From JBNKVT01 sp050299335 (GTDB lineage Bacteria > Pseudomonadota > Alphaproteobacteria > Rhodobacterales > Rhodobacteraceae), in the NCBI GenBank assembly GCA_050299335.1, contig JBNKVT010000014.1, positions 1 through 64,000 on the forward strand: a stretch of 64,000 nucleotides of DNA, written 5' to 3'. A program made the translations under genes and the position numbers. Shown here piece by piece: positions 25,263 through 34,329 of this stretch. The notes below the pieces were generated by a model. That model had not been told where the DNA came from. It worked only from the letters and a program-made list of their open reading frames with translations, and searched no databases. Each line of letters opens with the position of its first letter. Position 1 is the first letter of the stretch.

Positions 25263-26263
25263 ATGATGCGGATCGGATCGGGTCGAGTGAACGGGTCGGC
25301 GCGGCAAATTCGCCGTGTCTCGGCGCTGGCGGTGCTGGCGTTTCTTCCGGCAACGGCGGGGCTGGCGGACGGCACCGGGTTTGTCGGGGTCGAATTGCGC
25401 TATGGCGAGATGTTCGGCTCGGGCGTCACGGAGAGCGAGGCGGATAACTATCTGATCCCCAGTTTCGATATCAGCTAAAATCATTCCTTCGACGGCACGC
25501 CCTATTCCGTGCAGGTGAACGCTTTCGGCGGGCCGAACGCGATGAAGGAGGATGGCGAGAACCCGCTGGATACAGACGAGCTGCTCAATGACAACCGGGT
25601 ATCGGCCTATTTCCTCGATCTGCATGTGTTGCATGGCTCGGGGTCGACCACCTACGGCGCCTTTGGCGGGTCTGGGGCGGCGAGATCGACGATGGCGAGA
25701 ATGTCGATACCAATATCGACAAGGTGCGGAAATATTATCTGGGGATCGAGGCGGCCAGGGATGTCGGGGCCTTCAATCTTTATGGCCAACTGGGCTATAC
25801 GTCCACGCTCGACAGCGACTACAGCAACGACCCGGACGAGGGCACGGATTTCCGCCAGATCAGGGACGGATTTTTCCTGTCGGTCGCGGGGGACTACGCC
25901 CTGTCGCCGGATCTGGTCCTGACCGGGCAGATCGCGGGGATGACGGGCAAGAGCTCGACCGATAACGACGCGATTGACGAGGTGAGTTTCCAGGGGCTGG
26001 CGCTGGAGGCCGCGGGCGAATACCAGTTCGACAGTTCGCCCTTCACCTTCCGGGGCGGTGTTGGCCTGGCGACGGGGCAGTTCACCGATGGTGACGAAGA
26101 CGAACATTCCCAGGAACTCTATGCCTTTCTCGGGGTGCGCTACTGGTTCGGCGCGGCGGGCGGCAGCTCCAGTCTTGCCGACAAGCGCCGCGGCCTGGCA
26201 CCGTTCGAGAAGCCGGATTACCTGGCGGTGTTCGAGAACATGGCGGCTGGCAACCTGAACTGA
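25263..26263 (+). pseudogene. Broken outer-membrane beta-barrel protein gene
   Basis: Three segments form one secreted beta-barrel-like protein interrupted twice. It starts MMRIGSGRV with a signal peptide (ALAVLAFLPATAGLADG) and runs GFVGVELRYGEMF to DIS. A TAA at 25476-25478 interrupts the frame; translation continues in the same frame as NHSFDGTPYSVQ, so one base change from TAT/TAC would restore it. Between about 25670 and 25715 the frame moves by one base (a one-base deletion would explain it) and continues as GEIDDGENVDTNIDKV, then YYLGIEAARDVGAFNLYGQL, to a C-terminal GVRYWFG strand. No family is recognised with certainty; an opacity or OmpW-like porin is possible. Sequencing error at both sites is the alternative. 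Confidence 0.75.
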
Positions 26264-26362
26264 CGCTGTCGGGCGGACCGGAGCGGGATTGGGCGCAGCG
26301 GCGGGGGCCGGGCTGTTGATCGGGCCAGGGCGGTGGCGGCGCTATGTCTCCGGTGGAGCGTC

Positions 26363-26803
26363 TCAGGTGGTCGCGGGGAGCTTCTTGTGACGGACCCCGG
26401 CGGCGTATTCGATGGAGGCCGCGTGCAGCCGGTTGATGCTCAGCTCGTAGCGGATTTCTTCGAGCAGGCGCAGTTCGGCCGGATTGGCGCGGCCGTCGGA
26501 GGCGACGACGTCGCAGGCCATGGCATAGCCGGTCTCGAACAGGCTTTCGGGCAGGGCATCGCGGATCAGGCCGAAAATGGCGTCGAGCCCGTCCTCGACG
26601 GTCAGAAGGTCGAAGACGGTCTGGGAGACGGTTTTCAGACGGTCGGCATCATAGCCCTCGAAGCTCGGCAGGTAGTCGACGATCTGGGAAATCGAGTAGA
26701 GCTCGGGCGTGGTGACGTCCTCGTCCGAGGCCGAGGCGACGACCATCAGCGCCACCAGCGCGTCCTGGGGCGAGAGGGAGGGGAGGGTGTCGTCTTCGGA
26801 CAT
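26363..26803 (-). CDS. TerB-like (tellurite resistance B domain) protein
   Basis: A 146-residue, all-helical acidic protein resembling the TerB family: two metal-type acidic helical repeats with SPQDALVALMVVASASDEDVT and FETGYAMACDVVASDGRANPAELRLLEEIR. TerB-like domains are cytoplasmic, often in stress-related or membrane-linked modules; the exact role here is unknown. The ATG at 26801-26803 is preferred since a GAAAGAG site precedes it and upstream in-frame codons overlap the divergent lysS gene. It converges on the broken porin gene and is divergent from lysS (100-base gap). Confidence 0.7.
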   Translation of the reverse strand: MSEDDTLPSLSPQDALVALMVVASASDEDVTTPELYSISQIVDYLPSFEGYDADRLKTVSQTVFDLLTVEDGLDAIFGLIRDALPESLFETGYAMACDVVASDGRANPAELRLLEEIRYELSINRLHAASIEYAAGVRHKKLPATT

Positions 26804-26903
26804 TTGGCGCTCTTTCGGTCTGTCGGTGTCGGGCTTGGTATATTGACGCTTGGCGGGGCTCGCAATAGGGAGTGGCACTCCGACACCGCATGAGGATGGG
26901 ACG

Positions 26904-28481
26904 ATGAGCGAATTGCGCGATCTGGCGATGCAGTCGAAGGCCTGGCCCTTCGAGGAGGCGCGCAAACTGGTCAAACGCTATGAGACCGCGCCGCCCGAAA
27001 AGGGCTATGTGCTGTTCGAGACGGGGTATGGCCCGTCGGGGCTGCCCCATATCGGGACCTTCGGCGAGGTGGCGCGCACGACGATGGTGCGGCGCGCGTT
27101 TGAGGTGATCTCGGATATTCCGACGCGGCTGATCTGTTTTTCCGACGATCTGGACGGGATGCGGAAGGTGCCCGGGAACGTGCCCAATCAGGAGATGCTG
27201 CGCGAACATGTGCAAAAGCCGCTGACCTCGGTGCCGGACCCGTTCGGGGAGTACGAGAGTTTCGGGGCGCATAACAATGCGATGCTGCGGCGCTTTCTCG
27301 ATACGTTCGGGTTTCAGTATGATTTCATGTCGGCCACCGAGTTCTATCGCTCGGGGGCGTTCGATGCGGTGCTGCTCAGGGCCTGCGAGAAATATGACGA
27401 GATCATGGAGGTGATGCTGGCCTCGCTGCGTGAGGAGCGGCAGCAGAGTTATTCGTGTTTCCTGCCGATTTCGCCTGTTTCGGGCCGTGTGCTCTATGTG
27501 CCGATCCGGGATGTGAATGCCGCTGATGGCACGATCACCTTCGATGATGAGGACGGGACCGAGACCACGCTGCCGGTGACCGGTGGCAATGTGAAGTTCC
27601 AGTGGAAGCCGGATTTCGGGGCGCGCTGGGCCGCGCTCGGCGTCGATTTCGAGATGTATGGCAAGGATCATTCGACCAACGGGCCGATCTATGACCGGAT
27701 TTGCCGGATCCTTGGCGGGCAGGCGCCGGAGCATTATGTGTTCGAGCTGTTCCTCGATGAGGAGGGGAAGAAAATCTCGAAATCCTCCGGGAACGGGATT
27801 TCGATCGATGAGTGGCTGACTTATGCGAGTGCGGAGTCGTTGAGCTACTTCATGTATCAGAAACCCCGGACGGCAAAGCGGCTGTATTTCGACGTGATCC
27901 CGAAGGCGGTGGATGAGTATCACCAGCAGTTGCGGGCCTATGCGGGACAGGGGACGGCGGAGCGGCTGAACAATCCGGTGTTCCATATTCATGGGCACAA
28001 TGTGCCGGCGTCGGACATGGATATTTCGTTTGCGATGCTGCTGAACCTCGCTTCGGTGTCCTCGGCGGAGGACAAGGCGACGCTCTGGGGGTTCCTGGGG
28101 CGGTATACCGAGGCATCGCCCGAGACGCATCCGGGGCTGGATGCGGAGATCGGCTATGCGGTGCGGTACTATCAGGACTTCGTGAAACCGGCGAAGGTGT
28201 ACCGGCTGGCGACGGAGCAGGAGCGGGCGGCGCTGGCGGATCTGAAGGCGCGGCTGGAGGCCTGGGAGGGCGGGACCGATCCCGAGGAGTTGCAGTCGAT
28301 GGTGTTCGCGGTCGGCAAGGAGCACGGGTTCGAGCCGCTCAGGGACTGGTTCAAGGCGATTTACGAGGTGCTCTTGGGGGCCTCGCAGGGACCGCGGTTC
28401 GGCGGGTTCATCGCGCTCTATGGCGTGGCGGAAACGGCGGCGTTGATCGGCGAAGGGCTGGAGGGGCGGCTGGCGGCGTGA
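26904..28481 (+). CDS. lysS: Class I lysyl-tRNA synthetase
   Basis: A class I LysRS of 525 residues. The HIGH-type motif is PHIGTF (about 48-53) and the KMSKS-type motif is KISKSSGN (about 290-297), with a helical C-terminal anticodon-binding part. The enzyme charges tRNA-Lys. This class I form is typical of archaea, spirochaetes and many alphaproteobacteria, while most bacteria use the unrelated class II enzyme; it therefore supports the taxonomic call. The ATG is chosen for its GAGGA site eight bases upstream. Confidence 0.96.
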   Translation: MSELRDLAMQSKAWPFEEARKLVKRYETAPPEKGYVLFETGYGPSGLPHIGTFGEVARTTMVRRAFEVISDIPTRLICFSDDLDGMRKVPGNVPNQEMLREHVQKPLTSVPDPFGEYESFGAHNNAMLRRFLDTFGFQYDFMSATEFYRSGAFDAVLLRACEKYDEIMEVMLASLREERQQSYSCFLPISPVSGRVLYVPIRDVNAADGTITFDDEDGTETTLPVTGGNVKFQWKPDFGARWAALGVDFEMYGKDHSTNGPIYDRICRILGGQAPEHYVFELFLDEEGKKISKSSGNGISIDEWLTYASAESLSYFMYQKPRTAKRLYFDVIPKAVDEYHQQLRAYAGQGTAERLNNPVFHIHGHNVPASDMDISFAMLLNLASVSSAEDKATLWGFLGRYTEASPETHPGLDAEIGYAVRYYQDFVKPAKVYRLATEQERAALADLKARLEAWEGGTDPEELQSMVFAVGKEHGFEPLRDWFKAIYEVLLGASQGPRFGGFIALYGVAETAALIGEGLEGRLAA

Positions 28482-28562
28482 GCACAGGTCGGTGAAGGGC
28501 CTTGATTAGCGGGGATAATCTGCGAAACATGGCGCGACCTGAATTCTGAGGAGCAGCGCGCC

Positions 28563-29843
28563 GTGTTTCATTCCTTCTTTCCAAGGCCGAAGCTGTTCTT
28601 CTTGAGTTTCGCCGTCTGGGCGATTGCCTGTGTGATCCTGTGGTTCGTCACGGCAACCGACTGGGGGCCCGCGCTTGGGGTCGGCAGGCTGATCGGGCTC
28701 GGATATCCGGGGCCTCTGGCCGAAGGCGCTGACGAGGCGGCGCAGGCGGCTTATGCCGAAGCGCTGGATTGGCCGCAGACGATATGGTTCTGGCAATACC
28801 AGATCGTGGCCTATTGCATTTTCTGCGGCTTCTGGTCCTGGTTCGCGCCGCACCGCTGGGCACGCTGGTCGGTCTGGGGCTCGGCGCTGATCGTGTTCGT
28901 CGCGTGGTTCATGGTGCAGCTGGATGTCCTGATCAACGAATGGTTCGGCTCGTTCTACGATCTGGTGCAGGTTGCCCTTGGCGGCGAGGACCAGATCACG
29001 GCTGGCGAGTATTATTCCGAACTGGCCACATTCCTGAAAATCGCCATGGTGTTCATTTTCACCGCGGTTCTGAACGCCTTCTTCACCAGCCACTACGTGT
29101 TCCGCTGGCGGACCGCGATGAACGACCGTTACATGGCACTGTGGGAGAGGGTCCGGCATATCGAGGGGGCCTCGCAGCGCGTGCAGGAAGACACGATGCG
29201 CTTTGCCTCGATCATGGAATCGCTGGGCGTGCGGCTGGTGGACTCTGTGCTGACGCTGATTGCCTTCATTCCGATTCTGTGGGTGCTCTCGGCGAATTTC
29301 ACCGAATTGCCGCTGATCGGCGCGGTGCCGCAGCCGCTGGTGTTCACAGCGATCATCTGGTCGGTGTTCGGGACCGGCTTGCTGGCCTTGGCCGGGATCA
29401 AGCTGCCGGGGCTGGAATTTCGCAATCAGAGGGTCGAGGCCGCCTACCGGAAGGAACTGGTGCTGGGCGAGGATCACGAGGATCGGGCCCGGCCGCCGAC
29501 CATCGACGAGTTGTTCAGCAATGTGCGGCGCAACTACTTCCGGCTGTATCTGAATTATCTCTATTTCAATGTCGTGCGTTACGGTTATCTGCAGGCTGGC
29601 GTGCTGGTGCCTTATCTTGCGATGGGGCCGACGATCATTGCCGGTGCGATCACGCTTGGGGTCATGCAGCAGACGGTGCGGGCCTTCGGGCGGGTGGAGA
29701 ACTCTTTCCAGTATCTCGTCAATTCCTGGACCACCATCGTAGAGCTGATGTCGATCTACAAACGGCTGGCGGCTTTCGAAGCGGCGATCAGGGGTCAGGA
29801 ACTGGCTGCCATCGAGCAGGAAGGCGAGGCGCAGCCCTATTGA
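28563..29843 (+). CDS. sbmA: SbmA/BacA-type peptide transporter
   Basis: SbmA/BacA-family inner-membrane protein of 426 residues. The typical opening FHSFFPRPKLFFLSFAVW, the helices around FTSHYVFRWRTAMNDRYM, the family core RHIEGASQRVQEDTMRF and the C-terminal FGRVENSFQYLVNSWTTIVELMSIYKRL are all clear. Known members import peptides (bleomycin, microcins, proline-rich antimicrobial peptides, legume NCR peptides) using proton motive force and lack the ABC ATPase. The start is a GTG with GAGGAG nine bases upstream. It stands alone after lysS. Confidence 0.93.
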   Translation: MFHSFFPRPKLFFLSFAVWAIACVILWFVTATDWGPALGVGRLIGLGYPGPLAEGADEAAQAAYAEALDWPQTIWFWQYQIVAYCIFCGFWSWFAPHRWARWSVWGSALIVFVAWFMVQLDVLINEWFGSFYDLVQVALGGEDQITAGEYYSELATFLKIAMVFIFTAVLNAFFTSHYVFRWRTAMNDRYMALWERVRHIEGASQRVQEDTMRFASIMESLGVRLVDSVLTLIAFIPILWVLSANFTELPLIGAVPQPLVFTAIIWSVFGTGLLALAGIKLPGLEFRNQRVEAAYRKELVLGEDHEDRARPPTIDELFSNVRRNYFRLYLNYLYFNVVRYGYLQAGVLVPYLAMGPTIIAGAITLGVMQQTVRAFGRVENSFQYLVNSWTTIVELMSIYKRLAAFEAAIRGQELAAIEQEGEAQPY

Positions 29844-30019
29844 GGGCGGCGCCTTAACCGGTTCCTAACCAAATCCTGTTAACTCTTCCCTCATCCGTGC
29901 GGGGCAGGGGCTCCCGTGCGGGATTTTCATGAGATATTTGCATCAAGGTTCCGCTGACCGGCGGAATTCAACTTCCCTACCGGAGGCGCGGGCCTTGTTT
30001 GAACCGGAAGGGGTTATTG

Positions 30020-32311
30020 ATGAACAAGGCTATTACCGACGGTCTGGACCTGATGCCGCCGCCCTTCGTGGACGGGCTCGCAGTCTGGTCCTCCGGCGAC
30101 GGCACGCCGGGCTCGACCGGCTATGACACCGATCCCAACGGCAATCTGGTGCCGTCCGATCCCGATTTCGGCACTTGCCTCGAGATCATCAAGGCCGACA
30201 GCCCGCAGAAGCTGCGCTGGAAGGGCGAGGTGCCGATCCTGCCGGGCTGCTATCTGGAGGTGACCGCACGGGTCAAGGCGATCTCGGGGCCGTTTCCGAG
30301 CGTGCGGGTGGCGGCCTGGGCCGGAAGCTCTGGCGGCAGCCATGTCACCGGGCTGGTCGAGCAGGGGCCGGCGATCACGCTCGACACCTATGGCCGGGTC
30401 GAGACGGTGCGGGCGATCGTCGGATCGGGGCTGAGGACCGGGGTCGACATGGTCTGGGGCAACCAGGCCGTCTTTGGCCATATGGGGATCGATATCGAGG
30501 GCGATAACGGCGCGGTGATCCGGGTCGAATCGGTCGAGGTCCGCGATGTGACGGTATATTTCCACCGCAAGCTGATGGACTGGGTCGATGTGCGCGACTA
30601 TGGCGCGGTCGGCGACGGGATCACCGATGACGCGATCGCCTTCGAGACGGCGGACGCGGCCGCCGACGGGCGCGAGGTGGTGGTACCGGCGGGGACGTAT
30701 CTGCTCGGCAAGAACATAACCATGCTGCATCGTTGCCGTTTCGAGGGTACGATCGTGCAGGCCGATGCCGACCGGTTCATCCTGCGCGAGGGGTTCGAAT
30801 ATGCCAGCTATCTGGAGGCCTTTGGCGACGAGACCCTGGCGCTGAAGAAAGCCTTGCAGGCGCTCTTCAACTACTCGGATCACGAATCGCTCGACCTCAG
30901 CGGCAAGCGGATCGACCTCTCAGGGCCGATCGATGTGCATGCGGCGGTCGGCAATCTCAACAGCATCACGTCGCGGCGCGCGATCCGCAACGGTCAGCTG
31001 TCTGCCAACAACACTGCGGCCTGGGATAGCGGAATGGTTGTGGCGACCGCGGATTACGACGGCAACAGCAACGTGCTGACCAATGTCACCAATATCGCCC
31101 AGATCGAGATCGGCTCGCGGATCGAGGGGTTCGGGGTCGGGCGCGAGGTCTATGTGAAGGACAAGGATGAAGGGGCCGGTGAGATCTATGCCAGCAACAA
31201 GCTGGGCCTGGCGCAGCCGTCCCAGAGCTACACCTTCCATCGCTACCGCTATATCCTCGATTTCTCGGGCTTTGATACCGTCGATGATCTCAACATCCAT
31301 GATATCGAATTTGCCTGCAACAACCGGGCCTCGGCGCTCATGCTGGCCCATGACGGCATCGGCTGGAGCATCCGGGACAACCGGTTCGACCAGGTGCTGA
31401 ACCGGGCGATCACCTCGTTCGATCTCGGCTGCAACGGGCTGTCGGTGGACCGCAACCAGTTCAAGGCCTATTCGCCGGGTCTGGTGCAGGACCGCGATGC
31501 GGTGGCGCTGAACACCAACCGCAACGATATCAAGGTCCGCGACAACCGGGTGGTGCAGTTCAAGCATTTCGCGGTCATGTCCGGCGGCGGGCATATCTTT
31601 GTCGGCAACCATTTCTGGCAGCTCGACAGCGAGCCGGATGGCGAACGCTTCGCCGGCATCGTTCTGCAGCAGCGGAATGCCAAGACCACGATCACCGGCA
31701 ATTATATCGACGCGATGTCGATCGAGCTGACCAACGAGCACAATAATGACGATCCGGCGGGCCCCAGCGAGGTGCCGTTCGGCAATCTGGTCATCACCGG
31801 CAATATCTTCACCGCGCACCGGGTGCCGACCTGGTTCAACTTCATCCGTCTGGTGCCGAACGGAACCGGTCACAGGATCGAAGGCATCTCGGTGATCGGC
31901 AATGCCTTCAAGAATTTCGACGGCTATGTGATCGACCGGGTGGACGGGGTCGATACCTCGAACGGCGATTTCGATCACACTATGACAACGGAGCTGGTCT
32001 TCTCGGGCAACACCTATGTGCTGGTGACCAATCACACCGAAAGCCCGGCGCTGATCGAGGTCGAGCGCACATCGGCGCAGCTGACCTGGATCGAATCGCT
32101 GGCCGACAAGCTGCCGTTCGGCGGCCGGGTGATGGGGGCCGAGGGGCTGACGGCGGTGAGCCCGATCGAGACCAATCCCGGGGTCGACGTGTTCGAGATG
32201 CCTTATGTCCAGCTGCAGCAGGGCACAAATGGCGATGAGGTCGGTATCCGCTGGAGCCAGGCGCTGAAGGGGCGGGTGCAGCTCCGGGTGCGCTCGGACA
32301 TCCCGACCTGA
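30020..32311 (+). CDS. Beta-helix protein with pectate-lyase-3-like domain
   Basis: A 763-residue protein. An N-terminal beta-sandwich-like part (about 1-185, opening with ITDGLDLMPP) is followed by the entry of a right-handed beta-helix with VRDYGAVGDGITDDAIAF (about 193-210), the pectate-lyase-3/GH28-related signature, and repeated helix rungs with many asparagines (NRFDQVLN, NQFKAYS, NHFWQLD, NYIDAMS, NIFTAH). Similar proteins act on polysaccharides or form phage tailspikes. There is no signal peptide, so export, if any, would need a nonclassical route. The ATG is selected by its GAAGGGG site. A strong terminator follows. Confidence 0.8.
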   Translation: MNKAITDGLDLMPPPFVDGLAVWSSGDGTPGSTGYDTDPNGNLVPSDPDFGTCLEIIKADSPQKLRWKGEVPILPGCYLEVTARVKAISGPFPSVRVAAWAGSSGGSHVTGLVEQGPAITLDTYGRVETVRAIVGSGLRTGVDMVWGNQAVFGHMGIDIEGDNGAVIRVESVEVRDVTVYFHRKLMDWVDVRDYGAVGDGITDDAIAFETADAAADGREVVVPAGTYLLGKNITMLHRCRFEGTIVQADADRFILREGFEYASYLEAFGDETLALKKALQALFNYSDHESLDLSGKRIDLSGPIDVHAAVGNLNSITSRRAIRNGQLSANNTAAWDSGMVVATADYDGNSNVLTNVTNIAQIEIGSRIEGFGVGREVYVKDKDEGAGEIYASNKLGLAQPSQSYTFHRYRYILDFSGFDTVDDLNIHDIEFACNNRASALMLAHDGIGWSIRDNRFDQVLNRAITSFDLGCNGLSVDRNQFKAYSPGLVQDRDAVALNTNRNDIKVRDNRVVQFKHFAVMSGGGHIFVGNHFWQLDSEPDGERFAGIVLQQRNAKTTITGNYIDAMSIELTNEHNNDDPAGPSEVPFGNLVITGNIFTAHRVPTWFNFIRLVPNGTGHRIEGISVIGNAFKNFDGYVIDRVDGVDTSNGDFDHTMTTELVFSGNTYVLVTNHTESPALIEVERTSAQLTWIESLADKLPFGGRVMGAEGLTAVSPIETNPGVDVFEMPYVQLQQGTNGDEVGIRWSQALKGRVQLRVRSDIPT

Positions 32312-32338
32312 CAACCTGAGATTTCCGGTTACTGGAAG

Positions 32339-32366
32339 CGGCGCCTTGAAAGAGGCGCCGTTTTTT
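32339..32366 (+). terminator. Rho-independent terminator after the beta-helix gene
   Basis: An 8-bp stem CGGCGCCT / AGGCGCCG with a six-base loop, followed directly by six T residues, begins 27 bases after the stop codon. Confidence 0.85.
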
Positions 32367-32402
32367 GCAGTCCGAGGGCTATGATCCGGTGTGACTGAAA
32401 GG

Positions 32403-32768
32403 TCAGACGATCCAGGATTTCGGATTTGGAACCGGTTGCTCGCGTTTGAGGCAGACGAGACCGGCAACGCAGCGGGTGACCAGCCAGAAATAGACGGCGG
32501 TGGTCAGGGTGCTGCTCCAGGTCTCGCTGGCCGGGATATTGGCGATGATGCCAAACGCAAGGCCGATCCAGAAGGTGCGGATCTGGAAGGTGTAGTGGCT
32601 CTCTACCCAGGGTGCGGACTTGTTGCGGTTCACATAGGCGAAGACCAGCCCGAACAGACCGGAGAAGATAAGGACGAAATAGAGCAGGTAGAGAAAATAG
32701 ATCAGCCGGACATTGCCCGGACCCGGCTCGGTCAGGCTGTCGAATTTGGAGGAATGGTGTTCGTTCAA
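32403..32768 (-). CDS. DUF4870-like membrane protein
   Basis: A 121-residue membrane protein with three or four helices: about 20-45 (LIYFLYLLYFVLIFSGLFGLVFAYV), a conserved WVESHYTFQIRTFWIGL stretch, a second helix IGLAFGIIANIP and a third at TAVYFWLVTRCVAGLVCL. The HYTFQIRTFW motif fits the DUF4870 family seen in many alphaproteobacteria; its role is unknown. A TTG start at 32766-32768 is preferred because AAGGGAG sits six bases upstream; an in-frame ATG at 32793-32795 would add nine residues but lacks a site. The gene converges on the beta-helix gene and is divergent from glcD. Confidence 0.75.
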   Translation of the reverse strand: MNEHHSSKFDSLTEPGPGNVRLIYFLYLLYFVLIFSGLFGLVFAYVNRNKSAPWVESHYTFQIRTFWIGLAFGIIANIPASETWSSTLTTAVYFWLVTRCVAGLVCLKREQPVPNPKSWIV

Positions 32769-32895
32769 TGCCGGCTCCCTTGCCTTTTGGAGCATATGGT
32801 GCCGAACTGAGGGAAGGCAAGCGGGGACTGCGGGGGTTTCGTTTTGCCTGAATTGGTAATATGAAGTTACCAATTGCTCCGAAGGAGGGTCGAGG

Positions 32896-34329
32896 ATGGA
32901 AATGCCGGTGCCTAGTGCCGACGTCATATCGTGCAAGGCGGCGATCGTGACGCGGCTGCGCGCGGTGCTGCCCAAAGACGCGGTGATCTCGGACGAAAAC
33001 GAGCTTCGCGCCTATGAATGCGACGCGCTGACCGCCTATCGCTGCCCGCCTCTTGCGGCCGTTCTCCCGGGCTCGACCGAAGAAGTGGCTGCGGTTCTGA
33101 GGGTCTGTCATGCGGCCGGCGTGCCGGTGGTGCCGCGCGGCTCGGGGACGTCGCTGGCGGGCGGGGCGCTGCCGACGGCGGATTGCGTGATCCTCGGGGT
33201 GGCGCGGCTGAACGCGGTGCTGGAGGTGGATTACGACAACCGCTTTATCCGCGTCCAGTCGGGGCGGACCAATCTCAGCGTCACCGGGGCGGTGGAGGCG
33301 GAGGATTTCTTTTATGCGCCCGACCCGTCCTCGCAGCTGGCCTGTGCGATTGCCGGGAATGTGGCGATGAACTCCGGTGGGGCGCATTGTCTGAAATACG
33401 GGGTGACGACCAACAACCTTCTGGGGGTCACGATGGTGACGATGGAAGGCGAGGTGGTCGAGATCGGCGGGGCGCATCTGGATGCCGCCGGCTATGATCT
33501 CTTGGGGGTGATCTGCGGGTCCGAGGGGCAGTTGGGTGTGGTGACCGAGGCGACGTTGCGCATCCTGCGCAAGCCGGAGGGGGCGCGGCCGGTGCTGATG
33601 GGGTTTGACAGCAACGAGGTGGCGGGGGCCTGTGTGTCGGACATCATCCGGGCCGGGGTGCTGCCCGTCGCCATCGAGTTCATGGACCGGCCCTGCATCC
33701 GCGCCTGCGAGGCGTTCGCGAAGGCGGGGTATCCGGATGTGGAGGCGCTGCTGATCGTGGAGGTCGAGGGCTCGGAAGGCGAGATACGCGAGCAGTTGGA
33801 CAAGATCCTGGAAGTGGCGCGGCGGCATGATCCGGTGGAACTGCGCGAAAGCGGCTCGGCGGCGGAGGCGGCGCTGATCTGGAAAGGGCGCAAGGCGGCC
33901 TTCGGGGCGATGGGGCAGATCAACGATTACATGTGCCTCGACGGGACCATTCCGGTATCGGAACTGCCGCGTGTGCTGGGGCGGATCGGCGAGATGTCTC
34001 GGGAGTTCGGGCTGGATGTGGCGAATGTGTTTCATGCCGGGGACGGAAACATGCACCCGCTGATCCTGTTCGATGCCAACAAGCCGGGCGATCTGGAGAC
34101 CTGCGAGGCGTTCGGGGCGGAGATATTGAAGCTGTGTGTCGAGGTCGGCGGCTGTCTGACTGGCGAGCATGGGGTCGGGGTCGAGAAGCGGGACCTGATG
34201 GGCGTGCAGTATTCGGACGCCGATCTGGCCGCGCAGATGGCGGTGAAGGACGTGTTCGATCCGGATTGGTTGCTGAACCCGGCGAAGGTGTTTCCGTTGA
34301 CGGTCACGGCCGGAAGGCGGGCGGCGTGA
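32896..34329 (+). CDS. glcD: Glycolate oxidase FAD subunit GlcD
   Basis: GlcD of 477 residues, FAD-linked oxidase of the 4-type (VAO/PCMH fold). FAD-binding stretches VVPRGSGTSLAGGALP and NVAMNSGGAHCLKYGVTTNNLL are present, as is the C-terminal GDGNMHPLI and CLTGEHGVGVEK active-site region. With GlcE and GlcF it oxidises glycolate (or D-lactate) to glyoxylate, passing electrons to the respiratory chain. First gene of glcDEF; an AGGAGG precedes the ATG. Its TGA overlaps the GTG of glcE. Confidence 0.96.
   Translation: MEMPVPSADVISCKAAIVTRLRAVLPKDAVISDENELRAYECDALTAYRCPPLAAVLPGSTEEVAAVLRVCHAAGVPVVPRGSGTSLAGGALPTADCVILGVARLNAVLEVDYDNRFIRVQSGRTNLSVTGAVEAEDFFYAPDPSSQLACAIAGNVAMNSGGAHCLKYGVTTNNLLGVTMVTMEGEVVEIGGAHLDAAGYDLLGVICGSEGQLGVVTEATLRILRKPEGARPVLMGFDSNEVAGACVSDIIRAGVLPVAIEFMDRPCIRACEAFAKAGYPDVEALLIVEVEGSEGEIREQLDKILEVARRHDPVELRESGSAAEAALIWKGRKAAFGAMGQINDYMCLDGTIPVSELPRVLGRIGEMSREFGLDVANVFHAGDGNMHPLILFDANKPGDLETCEAFGAEILKLCVEVGGCLTGEHGVGVEKRDLMGVQYSDADLAAQMAVKDVFDPDWLLNPAKVFPLTVTAGRRAA

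Noticed and set aside
26649..28325. Long minus-strand open frame opposite lysS
   Set aside because: Arg/His-rich shadow of a certain synthetase gene.
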